Of a stretch of DNA of 64,000 nt, positions 50,428 through 58,415 are shown piece by piece (the stretch's first letter is position 1; each line of letters starts with the position of its first letter). The translations under genes and the position numbers were made by a program. Location of the stretch: positions 226,954 to 290,953 of the forward strand of contig NZ_FPCD01000005.1 of the NCBI RefSeq assembly GCF_900116865.1, given 5' to 3'. Under the pieces are notes generated by a model. It did not search any database. It saw only the letters and a program-made list of their open reading frames with translations, and was not told the origin of the DNA. Source of the DNA: Butyrivibrio sp. M55. Its GTDB lineage: Bacteria; Bacillota; Clostridia; Lachnospirales; Lachnospiraceae.

Positions 50428-52581
50428 CTACAGCAATGCTGGTTTCCAATGTTTTATTGAATAATACATTGCATCTTTAGTTAAATCTCTTAAACTCTTT
50501 CCTTTATAGATTTTCAAATCATCACTCAAACCTGTAACAACAGTACTAACTGCTAAGCCGACTCCTAATGCTACTATACCAAAACCAGAACCAACTATAG
50601 CAGTTGTAATTGCTGTCGTGGCAACTATCTGTAACGTAGAAACAACCGCGTCAACAGTTGCATCTGAAAGTATCCTATCTATTGGTTGTTTTTTTTGAAT
50701 ATTATCATATACACCAACCCCAACATCTAATGCTACTGCAGCAACATCAATATATTTTCCGAAGTCATCAATTTTCTTCGCAATATTTGTTGCTTTTTCA
50801 GCATTAGATAAGTTTTTTGCCGCAGCTTCACGCATAGAACGTCTTACTGCATTATTACTTCTATAATAACTCAAAGCATGTCCAGGTCTAGCTATTTTAG
50901 CCGAATGAAGCATAGCACTTATCTGTTTACTACGCCTCGATAAAACTTTTGCCCCCGTCAAAAGCCCTATTTTTAAAACTTCAATACCATTTTGAATAAA
51001 TTTGCTTCCAGTCGAAACATCCTGAGATGTTATTGTTATACCTGCACTACTATTTTCTCCTTCACATTGCATAGTAGAATCATCTGATGATAGTGAATTC
51101 GATTTGGTAGCAGGATAAAATCCAACATCAGATTCAGGCATCGGATAAAATCCAACATCAGATTGATTACTTAATGTTGGTGTTGAATTTATAATTGCTG
51201 GTTCTTTTCCATTTTCATCAATTAGATTTTGGGGATTATTTAAACAATATATATATCTATGCTGTGTATCAGCACTATCCATAAATCCTTTAATCTGATC
51301 CTCACCAACAAATCTTCCCTTCTCAGCACTATAATATCTTGCCTGCGCAAATTTAAGTCCAGATACTTCATCTTCCTGATAGCCTGTGAATGCAAACGGC
51401 TGGATGATGTTGCCCTGCTTGGTGTATCCGTGTTTCTTCTGTTTTCCTGTAAACGGATCTATGTTTCTTCCAAAGTCATCAAAAGCATATGAACTTACAG
51501 CCATTCCGTCCGTACCTGTCATGTACATAGGTGATCCGAGTTCATCCTGAAGGTAGTAGAAGTTGTTTCCGCTCTTTGACATCGAGATTACATTGTTATC
51601 ATAAACAAAACTCTCTGTCTCACCGTTTACGGTTCTTTCAAGAAGGTTATAGTAGTCTTTTGAAAGATCACAGAGATACTCAATCTTTTCTTCAGGTCTT
51701 GTGGATGCTACCCTGAATCCAAGTCCATTATAATGGTTCTCAAGTTCTCCCTTATCCTTATCAACTACCTTTGAGAGCATGTTTGTAGCATCAAAAGTAA
51801 AGGTCTTCTGTAAGAGACCGTCTATGAACTCTTTTGTCTGGTTACCACGCTTATCATAATCGTAGGTCTTAAGGATAGCCTGAGAGTTATTAAGCTCTTT
51901 AGCTTCTACAAGTCTATCAAGGACATCGTATGTGTAAGATGTCTTTGTCTCAGTTTCTGACATACTTGTTCTGTTACCGAATGCATCATATTCGTAAGCA
52001 GCTTTGGTTATTCCGTCGTGTGTCGTCTTTGTAAGACGTCCGATAGCATCATAGCTGTATTCATATCTTCCGGATACCTTATCAAGACCTCGTCTGTTTC
52101 TATCGATACCACTGATAAGTCCGGCATTTTTGTATGAATAGAAGTATTTATCAAGTTCGCCCTGCTTATCGGTACTTGTCATACTTTCAAGATTTCCGCC
52201 GGGCATATATGTATAAGCCTGGCTTACACCGTTAGCAAAGTTCTTGTTTACAAGTCGGCCAATCTCATCATAAGCATATGTTGTCTCTTCTCCGTTTCCG
52301 ATTACGCTGCTAAGCTGAAGCTTATCGTCGTAATTATAAGAAACTACTTTCCCGTCAGGATATGTGAGCTTTGTTCTCTCACCTGTAGCCCCATACTCAT
52401 AAGCTACCGTCCTATTCTTAAAGTCTGTTACCTTTGTAAGTCTTCCAAGGATATCATTTTCAAGGATTGTCTTTCCGTACCAATCATTTATCTGACTAAG
52501 CTGGTTAAGTTCATTATATGAGAATGCTACACTTCTTCCGTCAGCATAGCCTACCTTTGTAACTGCACCTGCATTGCTATA
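50428..52581 (-). CDS. Orphan Rhs C-terminal cassette 1 (5'-truncated toxin tip)
   Basis: The open frame runs from just after a TAA (52582-52584) with no proper start. YD-repeat homology begins at once (YSNAGAVTKVGYADG). The first Met (52206, MPGGNLESM) has no ribosome site. The frame contains the RHS core end (QDELGSPMYMTGTDG, FAFTGYQEDEVSG, LKFAQARYYS) and then a unique tip of about 265 residues beginning after NPQNLIDENG. The tip has a short internal repeat SDVGFYP, a basic helical stretch (RRSKQISAMLHSAKIARPGH) and a hydrophobic run (TTAITTAIVGSGFGIVALGVG). It is probably silent unless recombined onto a full rhs gene. Its toxic activity is unknown. Confidence 0.82.
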   Translation of the reverse strand, partial: YSNAGAVTKVGYADGRSVAFSYNELNQLSQINDWYGKTILENDILGRLTKVTDFKNRTVAYEYGATGERTKLTYPDGKVVSYNYDDKLQLSSVIGNGEETTYAYDEIGRLVNKNFANGVSQAYTYMPGGNLESMTSTDKQGELDKYFYSYKNAGLISGIDRNRRGLDKVSGRYEYSYDAIGRLTKTTHDGITKAAYEYDAFGNRTSMSETETKTSYTYDVLDRLVEAKELNNSQAILKTYDYDKRGNQTKEFIDGLLQKTFTFDATNMLSKVVDKDKGELENHYNGLGFRVASTRPEEKIEYLCDLSKDYYNLLERTVNGETESFVYDNNVISMSKSGNNFYYLQDELGSPMYMTGTDGMAVSSYAFDDFGRNIDPFTGKQKKHGYTKQGNIIQPFAFTGYQEDEVSGLKFAQARYYSAEKGRFVGEDQIKGFMDSADTQHRYIYCLNNPQNLIDENGKEPAIINSTPTLSNQSDVGFYPMPESDVGFYPATKSNSLSSDDSTMQCEGENSSAGITITSQDVSTGSKFIQNGIEVLKIGLLTGAKVLSRRSKQISAMLHSAKIARPGHALSYYRSNNAVRRSMREAAAKNLSNAEKATNIAKKIDDFGKYIDVAAVALDVGVGVYDNIQKKQPIDRILSDATVDAVVSTLQIVATTAITTAIVGSGFGIVALGVGLAVSTVVTGLSDDLKIYKGKSLRDLTKDAMYYSIKHWKPALL
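51327..52396 (-). repeat. 1.07-kb Rhs core repeat (copy 1)
   Basis: This part of orphan cassette 1 is collinear, without gaps, with 56347-57416 in orphan cassette 2 (constant offset 5020) and nearly identical. A more diverged copy is in the full rhs gene (about 59380-60450). It is a ready substrate for homologous tip exchange. Confidence 0.88.
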
Positions 52582-52655
52582 TTACTGTTGATGACGAATA
52601 TATTATAAAGTTCTGATAATCGAGTAGAATACGATTAGTCTTCCTACTTGTCTAT

Positions 52656-52686
52656 GAGCCGCTGACATAATTCATATCAGCGGCTC
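52656..52686. terminator. Hairpin between family-B gene and orphan cassette 1
   Basis: GAGCCGCTGA and TCAGCGGCTC form a perfect 10-bp stem with an 11-base loop. It lies in the 171-bp spacer 52585-52755, where nothing else was seen. There is no clear U run, so it may be a terminator or another structured element. Confidence 0.5.
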
Positions 52687-52755
52687 TGCAATAGAGAACT
52701 CCCCCGATAGCTTCGCTTTATACTGGAAGTTGCCTGGGAAATAAATCTTATTTGA

Positions 52756-53172
52756 CTATCCTTCGATCACAATACCATTTCTCTTTAGTTCATCATATAA
52801 AGCACTCATATCCTCAAATATAGCAATTTGTATAGGCACTTCCCTGTCTCTTGTCACAACAACAAATTTACCATCCATAAAAAAACACTGACTAATATCG
52901 CTATACTTAATTGTCTTGAAATATAATCCGGCATGTATCACAAACTTGCCCTCTTTAACCACTATCGAACTCTTAATAATCAAATTTAGAAAAAATCCCA
53001 TAGTTGCTACTACTGAAAGAAATGTAACGACATTTATTATAGCTTCAAAAACGTTTTCTCCTGCAAGCGCTCTGAATAATCGTGGCGAGCATGCCGCTGC
53101 AGAAGCAAACGTTGCAGCCATTATTCTATTAAGATTGCCATTTTTGCGGCCTTTAATTTTAATTTTTTCCAT
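52756..53172 (-). CDS. Two-helix PH-like membrane protein, candidate immunity (family B)
   Basis: This 138-residue protein has a basic N-terminus (KIKIKGRKNGN), two hydrophobic segments (IMAATFASAAAC and IINVVTFLSVVATMGFFLNLII) and a beta domain (SIVVKEGKFVIHAGLYFKTIKYSD, KFVVVTRDREVPIQI). It shares layout and the YxDIxxCFF-type phrase with the other family-B proteins. It has no neighbouring toxin stub of its own. It is probably an orphan immunity gene left by an earlier tip. Confidence 0.65.
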   Translation of the reverse strand: MEKIKIKGRKNGNLNRIMAATFASAAACSPRLFRALAGENVFEAIINVVTFLSVVATMGFFLNLIIKSSIVVKEGKFVIHAGLYFKTIKYSDISQCFFMDGKFVVVTRDREVPIQIAIFEDMSALYDELKRNGIVIEG

Positions 53173-53270
53173 TAAGTCGTCAATCCTCTTCTCGATAAAT
53201 TGCTATATACATTAAACACTATAAAATGTTATTTTAAATCAAACACCTACAGCGCACTACGTTTTTTCGC

Positions 53271-53759
53271 TCAAAAGACTTCAACACGTTGAAGTTTTTT
53301 TCTATCAGCCAAATATCTGCACCAGATATTATAATTCTCCCAGTTCTCATTTGGATGCTCAAGCAATTTTATTTTCTTACCACGATAATATATTATTGTC
53401 TGCTGAAACCTTGCACCTTTAACCACGCGATAAAACTGCTCGACCTTGTCAAGCTCATTCACATTAAATGTATATTTTACCTTGTTTAAAACCTTGATCG
53501 TTATATTATCATCTTCAATGATTATTCGTTCCGAATAAAGCATCAGTAGATATGTAATCACTGCAACCATAACAGGTGTAAATCCCAAAACAAATATAAG
53601 GATCATCTCAATAACATATGATGTATTGTGGATAACAATATTTTTTTTGATTTTTTCTATACCTATTTTGTATATCATAGAAGCTAAGTATAATAGTACA
53701 ACAACCAAAACGTAGCATAGTTTAATATATTTAGGTTTCAAAATTATATTCGTACGCAT
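53271..53759 (-). CDS. Two-helix PH-like membrane protein, candidate immunity (family B)
   Basis: I start at ATG 53759 (MRTNIILKPKY), 10 bp after GAGGGG; an ATG three codons earlier is the alternative. The 162-residue protein has two helices (CYVLVVVLLYLASMIY and IEMILIFVLGFTPVMVAVITYLL) and a beta domain (IIIEDDNITIKVLNKVKYTFNVNELD, FQQTIIYYRGKKIKL). It follows a family-A gene, as the other B genes do. The end overlaps a small stem (AACTTCAAC/GTTGAAGTC plus TTTT) that may terminate transcription. Confidence 0.65.
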   Translation of the reverse strand: MRTNIILKPKYIKLCYVLVVVLLYLASMIYKIGIEKIKKNIVIHNTSYVIEMILIFVLGFTPVMVAVITYLLMLYSERIIIEDDNITIKVLNKVKYTFNVNELDKVEQFYRVVKGARFQQTIIYYRGKKIKLLEHPNENWENYNIWCRYLADRKKLQRVEVF

Positions 53760-53844
53760 AATAAACATACCCCTCAAAAATTTTATCAGCCTGAATAGGC
53801 AAATACTTAATCCCTCATCACCAAAACGTCTCAATGCATTTGTT

Positions 53845-54297
53845 TTAAACGATTTTCTTCTTACAATTTCTATTAAGGTAATTAAGGAGTCTGTCATAAT
53901 TTTTTACCCTATCGTCATCTACCTCGTATGCTTTATTATCACCATATATAATTGTAATTTGCCTAAACTTACGAGCCCTAATACTTTCAGGCCTTTCATA
54001 ATATTCTTTTATATCTTCAACTGTCATTTCATATTTTTGACAAAATGCTTCTTTAATAATTATTTTATCCCCAAGTACAATTATTTTGTTATAAATCCGC
54101 CTTACCACAATATAAGAAGAAACAACAATGCAAAATATAAAAGTCATTACAAGAATTATTTCTCCAAAAATATTTCCGCCTTCAAAAAAATCAGAAGAAA
54201 ACATATATATAAGCACTCCAACCATCATTAATATAGCCATAATTATAACCAGCGAATTAGCTATTGCCTTCCAATTGCACCTTACAACAAATCTCAT
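53845..54297 (-). CDS. Two-helix PH-like membrane protein, candidate immunity (family A)
   Basis: This 150-residue protein starts MRFVVRCNWKAI after GAGGTGAGAG. It has two helices (LVIIMAILMMVGVLIYMF and IILVMTFIFCIVVSSYIVV) and a beta domain (NKIIVLGDKIIIKEAFCQKYEM, ITIIYGDNKAYEVDDD). It is the closest relative of 57944-58405, the immunity candidate of the intact rhs gene. It begins 8 bp after a toxin stub that matches the tip of that same rhs gene. It therefore protected against an older version of the present toxin. Confidence 0.72.
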   Translation of the reverse strand: MRFVVRCNWKAIANSLVIIMAILMMVGVLIYMFSSDFFEGGNIFGEIILVMTFIFCIVVSSYIVVRRIYNKIIVLGDKIIIKEAFCQKYEMTVEDIKEYYERPESIRARKFRQITIIYGDNKAYEVDDDRVKNYDRLLNYLNRNCKKKIV

Positions 54298-54305
54298 CTC
54301 TCACC

Positions 54306-54404
54306 TCAATCTTCACATAATTCGAAATATCCATCAACAGTATGTTCTATAGATATCCCACCATCAACAACAAAATCTTTAACAGGCGCACTATTTCTTT
54401 TTTC
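54306..54404 (-). pseudogene. Toxin C-terminal stub related to the active rhs tip
   Basis: The minus strand reads EKRNSAPVKDFVVDGGISIE followed by HTVDGYFELCED and TGA. It matches the end of the intact 1833-residue toxin (VKDFFVDGGISIEKTVEGYF). Everything before it is gone, replaced by a terminator hairpin and the next unit. It is a fossil of an earlier tip displaced in place. Confidence 0.85.
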
Positions 54405-54459
54405 ATAAAAATATGGCTACGCTTCATAAATCTACGTAGCCACATTTTTTATGAAAAAC
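54398..54459 (-). terminator. Terminator hairpin after the duplicated family-B gene
   Basis: The minus strand pairs GTGGCTACG with CGTAGCCAT around a 13-base loop, extended by AT-rich arms (TTTTTCATAAAAAAT / ATTTTTATGAAAAAA). It lies between copy 2 of the duplicated block and the toxin stub. Confidence 0.65.
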
Positions 54460-54507
54460 CTTATTTCCGTATGCTCAACCGTCCGCTTTTTATAGCTACG
54501 GTTTAAA

Positions 54508-54921
54508 CTATACCTCTTTAATACTAATATATCGAGACATATTATCAACAATGTCCTTTGAAGAATTGTATGTACCAATATGAAGTTTCACTTCTCGATC
54601 CGCCATATATAAGCAGAGTACTTCTCTATAGCTTTTAAAAAAACACTTGATAACATCTTCATAAAGAAACTTTTTCTTATATAGTAATCCCTTTATTATA
54701 ATCTTATCTTCATAAACATAAAAACGTTTCAATGATACAAAAATTAAAGGAACAAGAAGAATTGCTGCTCCGATTGAACTAACAAAAATACAGCTTAACC
54801 TCCTTTCCATACCATTAAAATGTATAGTCGGATATGTCGCTAATCCCATCGGAACTATAAGTGCCGCAAACTTTAAATATTTATTGATAAATTTCTCTCG
54901 TTGCATATATATATAATTCAT
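54508..54921 (-). CDS. Two-helix PH-like membrane protein, candidate immunity of orphan tip 2 (family B)
   Basis: This 137-residue protein is nearly identical to 48825-49238, with a few substitutions (for example INKYL for ITKYL near the start). It has two helices and a PH-like beta domain. Its ATG overlaps the upstream family-A stop (TGATG), so the two genes are translated together. It lies second after the orphan tip 2 toxin. It is part of the 962-bp duplicated block and is followed by a terminator hairpin. Confidence 0.7.
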   Translation of the reverse strand: MNYIYMQREKFINKYLKFAALIVPMGLATYPTIHFNGMERRLSCIFVSSIGAAILLVPLIFVSLKRFYVYEDKIIIKGLLYKKKFLYEDVIKCFFKSYREVLCLYMADREVKLHIGTYNSSKDIVDNMSRYISIKEV

Positions 54922-55370
54922 CAGTACACTTCCCTAATCCCATTACTCTTCAAATAATCTAACAAAACTTCAAAATTACATACATTATCCTCATATAACT
55001 CGACGAAGGTATCATCATAATACACATGAATATACTCACGCATAGGTCCCTTATTCATTTCTTTCAAATCAACCTTATATTTTTTTAGTTCAGAAACATT
55101 TATGATTCTTTTCGGCTCAAATATTTTCTTTATGATCAAAGTATCCGAATTCACCTCTATTGAATTGACTATTACAGCTCCAATTTTACAAAATGCATAC
55201 CATCCCATAGCTATAAGTGTCAAAATAGCTAACACCAATATTTTCCAAAAATCTTCAGGTGTTTCGCTACTTAAAACTATTGCCACGCACATTGCTATAA
55301 CTACGCCAAAACAAAGAAAATATCCTATTGTTTTAAAAATCTTATTTTTACATTTCACCATAAATTTCAT
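54921..55370 (-). CDS. Two-helix PH-like membrane protein, candidate immunity of orphan tip 2 (family A)
   Basis: The start is ATG 55370 (MKFMVKCKNK), which overlaps the toxin's TGA as ATGA; AAGGGG lies 7 bp upstream. The ATG at 55376 is the alternative. The 149-residue protein is nearly identical to 49238-49687 and has two helices and a beta-rich domain (YIHVYYDDTFVELYEDN). The stop-start overlap with the toxin frame is the strongest evidence that this family is the cognate immunity gene. Confidence 0.75.
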   Translation of the reverse strand: MKFMVKCKNKIFKTIGYFLCFGVVIAMCVAIVLSSETPEDFWKILVLAILTLIAMGWYAFCKIGAVIVNSIEVNSDTLIIKKIFEPKRIINVSELKKYKVDLKEMNKGPMREYIHVYYDDTFVELYEDNVCNFEVLLDYLKSNGIREVY

Positions 55371-57439
55371 GCGCATTCCCCTTGATTAGCATAATTCAAA
55401 ATTGTTTTTGTAAACTCAATTGTATTTTTCGAAAAATTACCAGCAACATCGTTAGCTTTTTGGCGCCACAATTTTACCGCTTCCCTAAAGCCTTCTCGTA
55501 ACTTGCCAGATTGTGTAGCAATATCTATATATTTTTCTTCTAATCTTTTAACCGCTTCTTCATGACGAATTGCTCCACTAATAGCATTTTCTCTTTGCTT
55601 TGCAGTTGCACCTATCCTTGCCCACTTCCAATCATCTTCTGCCTTGCGCGCTTCAACCTCTAATGATTCACATATCCGTTTACATTTATTCAAATTAGCT
55701 CTTTCTTGAGATATAAGATTACTTTCTGCATCAGCAAATTTTCGTGCTTGTCTGATATCAATAACTTTTCCTATTTCATGACTTAGACCAGCTCCCAAAA
55801 CATTACAGCAAAAGTTTTCTTTTGCATTACCTACTATTCCAGTTACACTCATTTTTTCTCCATTTACTACATTCTTCGTTATATCAGTTAATGTATCAAA
55901 TGCAGTATCAAACAAAACACCCCCAACGCCAGAAAACTGAGCTCCAAATGCAGCTCCCAATCCACCCGCTGCTGCACTAACCGCAACCTCTTTCCAACTT
56001 ATATCGGTACCTTTTTCCATAATCTGCGAACCAACATTCATCAGTGCCCCACTTACAGCTCCTCCAACTACTGGTCCTGCAAATGCTGTGACTACAATTC
56101 CAGCCGCTATTCCAACTAAATTACATCCAATTCCAGCAAACGTTTTATGTTCATTTATTAAACTTCCAATTCCAGAGCCGGCCTCACTTATCTTATCAGC
56201 AGCATTGGCAACCCACTCTGGACTATTACCATCTCTATCAACTATGCCAATCGGATTGCCCCAGCAATAGCCATAATGATTGATTGTAAACGGACTATCA
56301 ATGAATCCCTTTACTTTATCTTCAGACTGGAACCTCCCATTATCAACACTATAGTATCTTGCCTGTGCAAACTTGAGCCCTGATACTTCATCTTCCTGAT
56401 AGCCTGTAAATGCAAACGGCTGGATGATGTTGCCCTGCTTGGTGTATCCGTGCTTCTTCTGTTTTCCTGTAAACGGATCTATGTTTCTTCCAAAGTCATC
56501 GAATGCATATGAGCTTACAGCCACTCCATCAGTACCTGTCATATACATAGGTGATCCAAGTTCATCCTGAAGGTAGTAGAAGTTATTTCCGCTCTTTGAC
56601 ATCGAGATTACGTTATTATCATAAACAAAACTCTCTGTCTCTCCGTTTACTGTTCTTTCAAGAAGGTTATAGTAATCTTTTGACAGATCGCAGAGGTACT
56701 CAATCTTTTCTTCAGGTCTTGTGGATGCTACCCTGAATCCAAGTCCATTATAATGGTTCTCAAGTTCTCCCTTATCCTTATCAACTACCTTTGAGAGCAT
56801 GTTTGTAGCATCAAAAGTAAAGGTCTTCTGTAAGAGACCGTCTATGAACTCTTTTGTCTGGTTACCACGCTTATCATAATCGTAGGTCTTAAGTATTGCC
56901 TGAGAGTTATTAAGTTCCTTTGCTTCTACAAGTCTGTCTAGGACATCGTATGTGTAAGATGTCTTTGTCTCAGTTTCTGACATACTTGTTCTATTACCGA
57001 ATGCGTCATACTCGTAAGCAGCTTTGGTTATTCCGTCGTGTGTCGTCTTTGTAAGACGTCCGATAGCATCATAGCTGTATTCATATCTTCCGGATACCAT
57101 ATCAAGACCGCGTCTGTTTCTATCAATACCACTGATGAGGCCAGAGTTATTGTATGAATAGAAGTATTTATCAAGTACGCCCTGCTTATCGGTACTTGTC
57201 ATACTCTCAAGATTTCCGCCCGGCATATATGTATAAGCCTGGCTTACGCCGTTAGCAAAGTTCTTGCTTACAAGTCGGCCAATCTCATCATAAGCATATG
57301 TTGTCTCTTCTCCGTTTCCGATTACGCTGCTGAGCCGAAGCTTATCGTCATAGTTATAAGAAACTCCCCTTCCATCAGGATATACAAGTTTTATTCTTTC
57401 ACCTGTAGCGCCGTATGCTGGAGCTTCCGATTTACCGCA
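55367..57439 (-). CDS. Orphan Rhs C-terminal cassette 2 (5'-truncated toxin tip)
   Basis: The frame is open from after a TAA at 57440-57442. Rhs homology begins at YGATGERIKLVYPDG with no start codon or ribosome site; the first Met (57226, MPGGNLESM) is internal to the repeat. After the RHS core (QARYYSVDNGRF, YCWGNPIGIVDRDG) comes a tip of about 285 residues. It has a glycine-rich hydrophobic section (AAGIVVTAFAGPVVGGAVSG) and a charged helical end (CKRICESLEVEARKAEDDW, EEAVKRLEEKY, FREAVKLWRQKAND). The glycine-rich section matches the intact toxin's, while the end differs. Its stop overlaps the family-A immunity start. It is probably a silent cassette. Confidence 0.83.
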   Translation of the reverse strand, partial: CGKSEAPAYGATGERIKLVYPDGRGVSYNYDDKLRLSSVIGNGEETTYAYDEIGRLVSKNFANGVSQAYTYMPGGNLESMTSTDKQGVLDKYFYSYNNSGLISGIDRNRRGLDMVSGRYEYSYDAIGRLTKTTHDGITKAAYEYDAFGNRTSMSETETKTSYTYDVLDRLVEAKELNNSQAILKTYDYDKRGNQTKEFIDGLLQKTFTFDATNMLSKVVDKDKGELENHYNGLGFRVASTRPEEKIEYLCDLSKDYYNLLERTVNGETESFVYDNNVISMSKSGNNFYYLQDELGSPMYMTGTDGVAVSSYAFDDFGRNIDPFTGKQKKHGYTKQGNIIQPFAFTGYQEDEVSGLKFAQARYYSVDNGRFQSEDKVKGFIDSPFTINHYGYCWGNPIGIVDRDGNSPEWVANAADKISEAGSGIGSLINEHKTFAGIGCNLVGIAAGIVVTAFAGPVVGGAVSGALMNVGSQIMEKGTDISWKEVAVSAAAGGLGAAFGAQFSGVGGVLFDTAFDTLTDITKNVVNGEKMSVTGIVGNAKENFCCNVLGAGLSHEIGKVIDIRQARKFADAESNLISQERANLNKCKRICESLEVEARKAEDDWKWARIGATAKQRENAISGAIRHEEAVKRLEEKYIDIATQSGKLREGFREAVKLWRQKANDVAGNFSKNTIEFTKTILNYANQGECA
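56347..57416 (-). repeat. 1.07-kb Rhs core repeat (copy 2)
   Basis: This is collinear with 51327-52396 at a constant offset of 5020 bp and nearly identical. The homology ends abruptly at 57416, where the AT-rich spacer begins, marking the junction made when this cassette was displaced. Confidence 0.88.
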
Positions 57440-57501
57440 TTATGAAAAAATATTTTTTCAATATTTCTTTGTACTATTGTTTTTCATTCATACATCAACA
57501 A

Positions 57502-57930
57502 CTAAACTTCAGTTATCGGAAGATATTTATTTAACGCTATACGGATTTTTTCTGCATCGTCAAAGCTTTCTAAAGCTATAATTTTCTCTTTTCCGTTATT
57601 CAAATAAAAACTCAGGCGACTATCCGAGCATCTGAAATAACATTCTTCAACATTTTCGTATCTGATAGTCTTATGAGAAAAACAGCGTGTAATTACTATC
57701 CTGTCCTGTTCTACCCTAATCTTTCCTCTTGTAATCCATATAAATATAATCAGCGAAGCTATAGCCACAGGAGTCATGTACAACCACCACTTTAAGCCTT
57801 CTGCTATAGACCCGATATTTGCTGAATATCTATATCTCTGAAAAGCAATAAACAATGTCGGAAAAATCACGCCCGTGCTAAGAGCCATTTTTGTTTTTAT
57901 ATTTTCTTTGTATATCGCTTCATTACTCAT
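57502..57930 (-). CDS. Two-helix PH-like membrane protein, candidate immunity of the active toxin (family B)
   Basis: I start at ATG 57930 (MSNEAIYKEN), after AAAGGATTGAAT and 13 bp past the family-A stop. The 142-residue protein has two helices (ALSTGVIFPTLFIAF and WWLYMTPVAIASLIIFIWI) and a beta domain (KIRVEQDRIVITRCFSHKTIRYENVEECYF, SFYLNNGKEKIIAL). It is the second gene after the intact rhs toxin, in the A-then-B order seen three times in the island. Either A, B or both may give immunity. Confidence 0.68.
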   Translation of the reverse strand: MSNEAIYKENIKTKMALSTGVIFPTLFIAFQRYRYSANIGSIAEGLKWWLYMTPVAIASLIIFIWITRGKIRVEQDRIVITRCFSHKTIRYENVEECYFRCSDSRLSFYLNNGKEKIIALESFDDAEKIRIALNKYLPITEV

Positions 57931-57943
57931 ATTCAATCCTTTA

Positions 57944-58405
57944 TTAGTGTCGAAATTCATATCGTTCCGGACAATTACTATTAAGATAATTAAGGAAACG
58001 GTCAAAATTTATTACCACATCATCTTCTACCTCATACGATTTGTTATTTCCATATATAATGGTAATTCGCATAAAACTACGAGCTCGTATACTTTCAGAC
58101 TTTTTATAATATTTTTTTATATCATCAATCAGAATTTTGTCCGTTTTATGAAAAGCTTCTCTTATAATTAATTTATTGTCATCTACAATTATCCTGTTAT
58201 AAATTAATTTTGTCGTTAGTAAAGTCATAGAAATCAAGTATATAATAAACCCAAGTAGAACTATTAATACAGACCACAAACTACCTCCTTTAATAGCTCC
58301 GGATAATACCGCATATATACTTGCATATACCATAAAAGCAGTACAAAAGATTAACAAAACAGCATGCGATATTGCTTTTCCATTGCACTTTACAACAAAT
58401 TTCAT
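57944..58405 (-). CDS. Two-helix PH-like membrane protein, candidate immunity of the active toxin (family A)
   Basis: The start is ATG 58405 (MKFVVKCNGK), 8 bp after GAGGTGG; a longer reading from 58447 overlaps the toxin. The 153-residue protein has two helices (AVLLIFCTAFMVYASIYAV and LIVLLGFIIYLISMTLLTT) and a beta domain (NRIIVDDNKLIIREAFHKTDKI, ITIIYGNNKSYEVEDD). It starts 11 bp after the toxin stop codon, the normal place for the immunity gene. The closest relative is 53845-54297. Family unknown to me; PH-like fold inferred. Confidence 0.75.
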   Translation of the reverse strand: MKFVVKCNGKAISHAVLLIFCTAFMVYASIYAVLSGAIKGGSLWSVLIVLLGFIIYLISMTLLTTKLIYNRIIVDDNKLIIREAFHKTDKILIDDIKKYYKKSESIRARSFMRITIIYGNNKSYEVEDDVVINFDRFLNYLNSNCPERYEFRH

Positions 58406-58415
58406 ACTTGCCACC

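Larger units (their letters stand above)
54492..55453 (-). repeat. 962-bp duplicated block (copy 2)
   Basis: This is the same block as 48809-49769, in the same orientation, with scattered substitutions and one extra base. Here it is joined to the complete orphan tip 2, so this copy is the parental arrangement of toxin end plus immunity genes. Confidence 0.9.

Noticed and set aside
50428..52206. ATG at 52206 (and 57226) as real starts of short Rhs proteins
   Set aside because: No ribosome site is present and Rhs homology continues upstream in frame to 52581 and 57415, so the frames are truncated cassettes.
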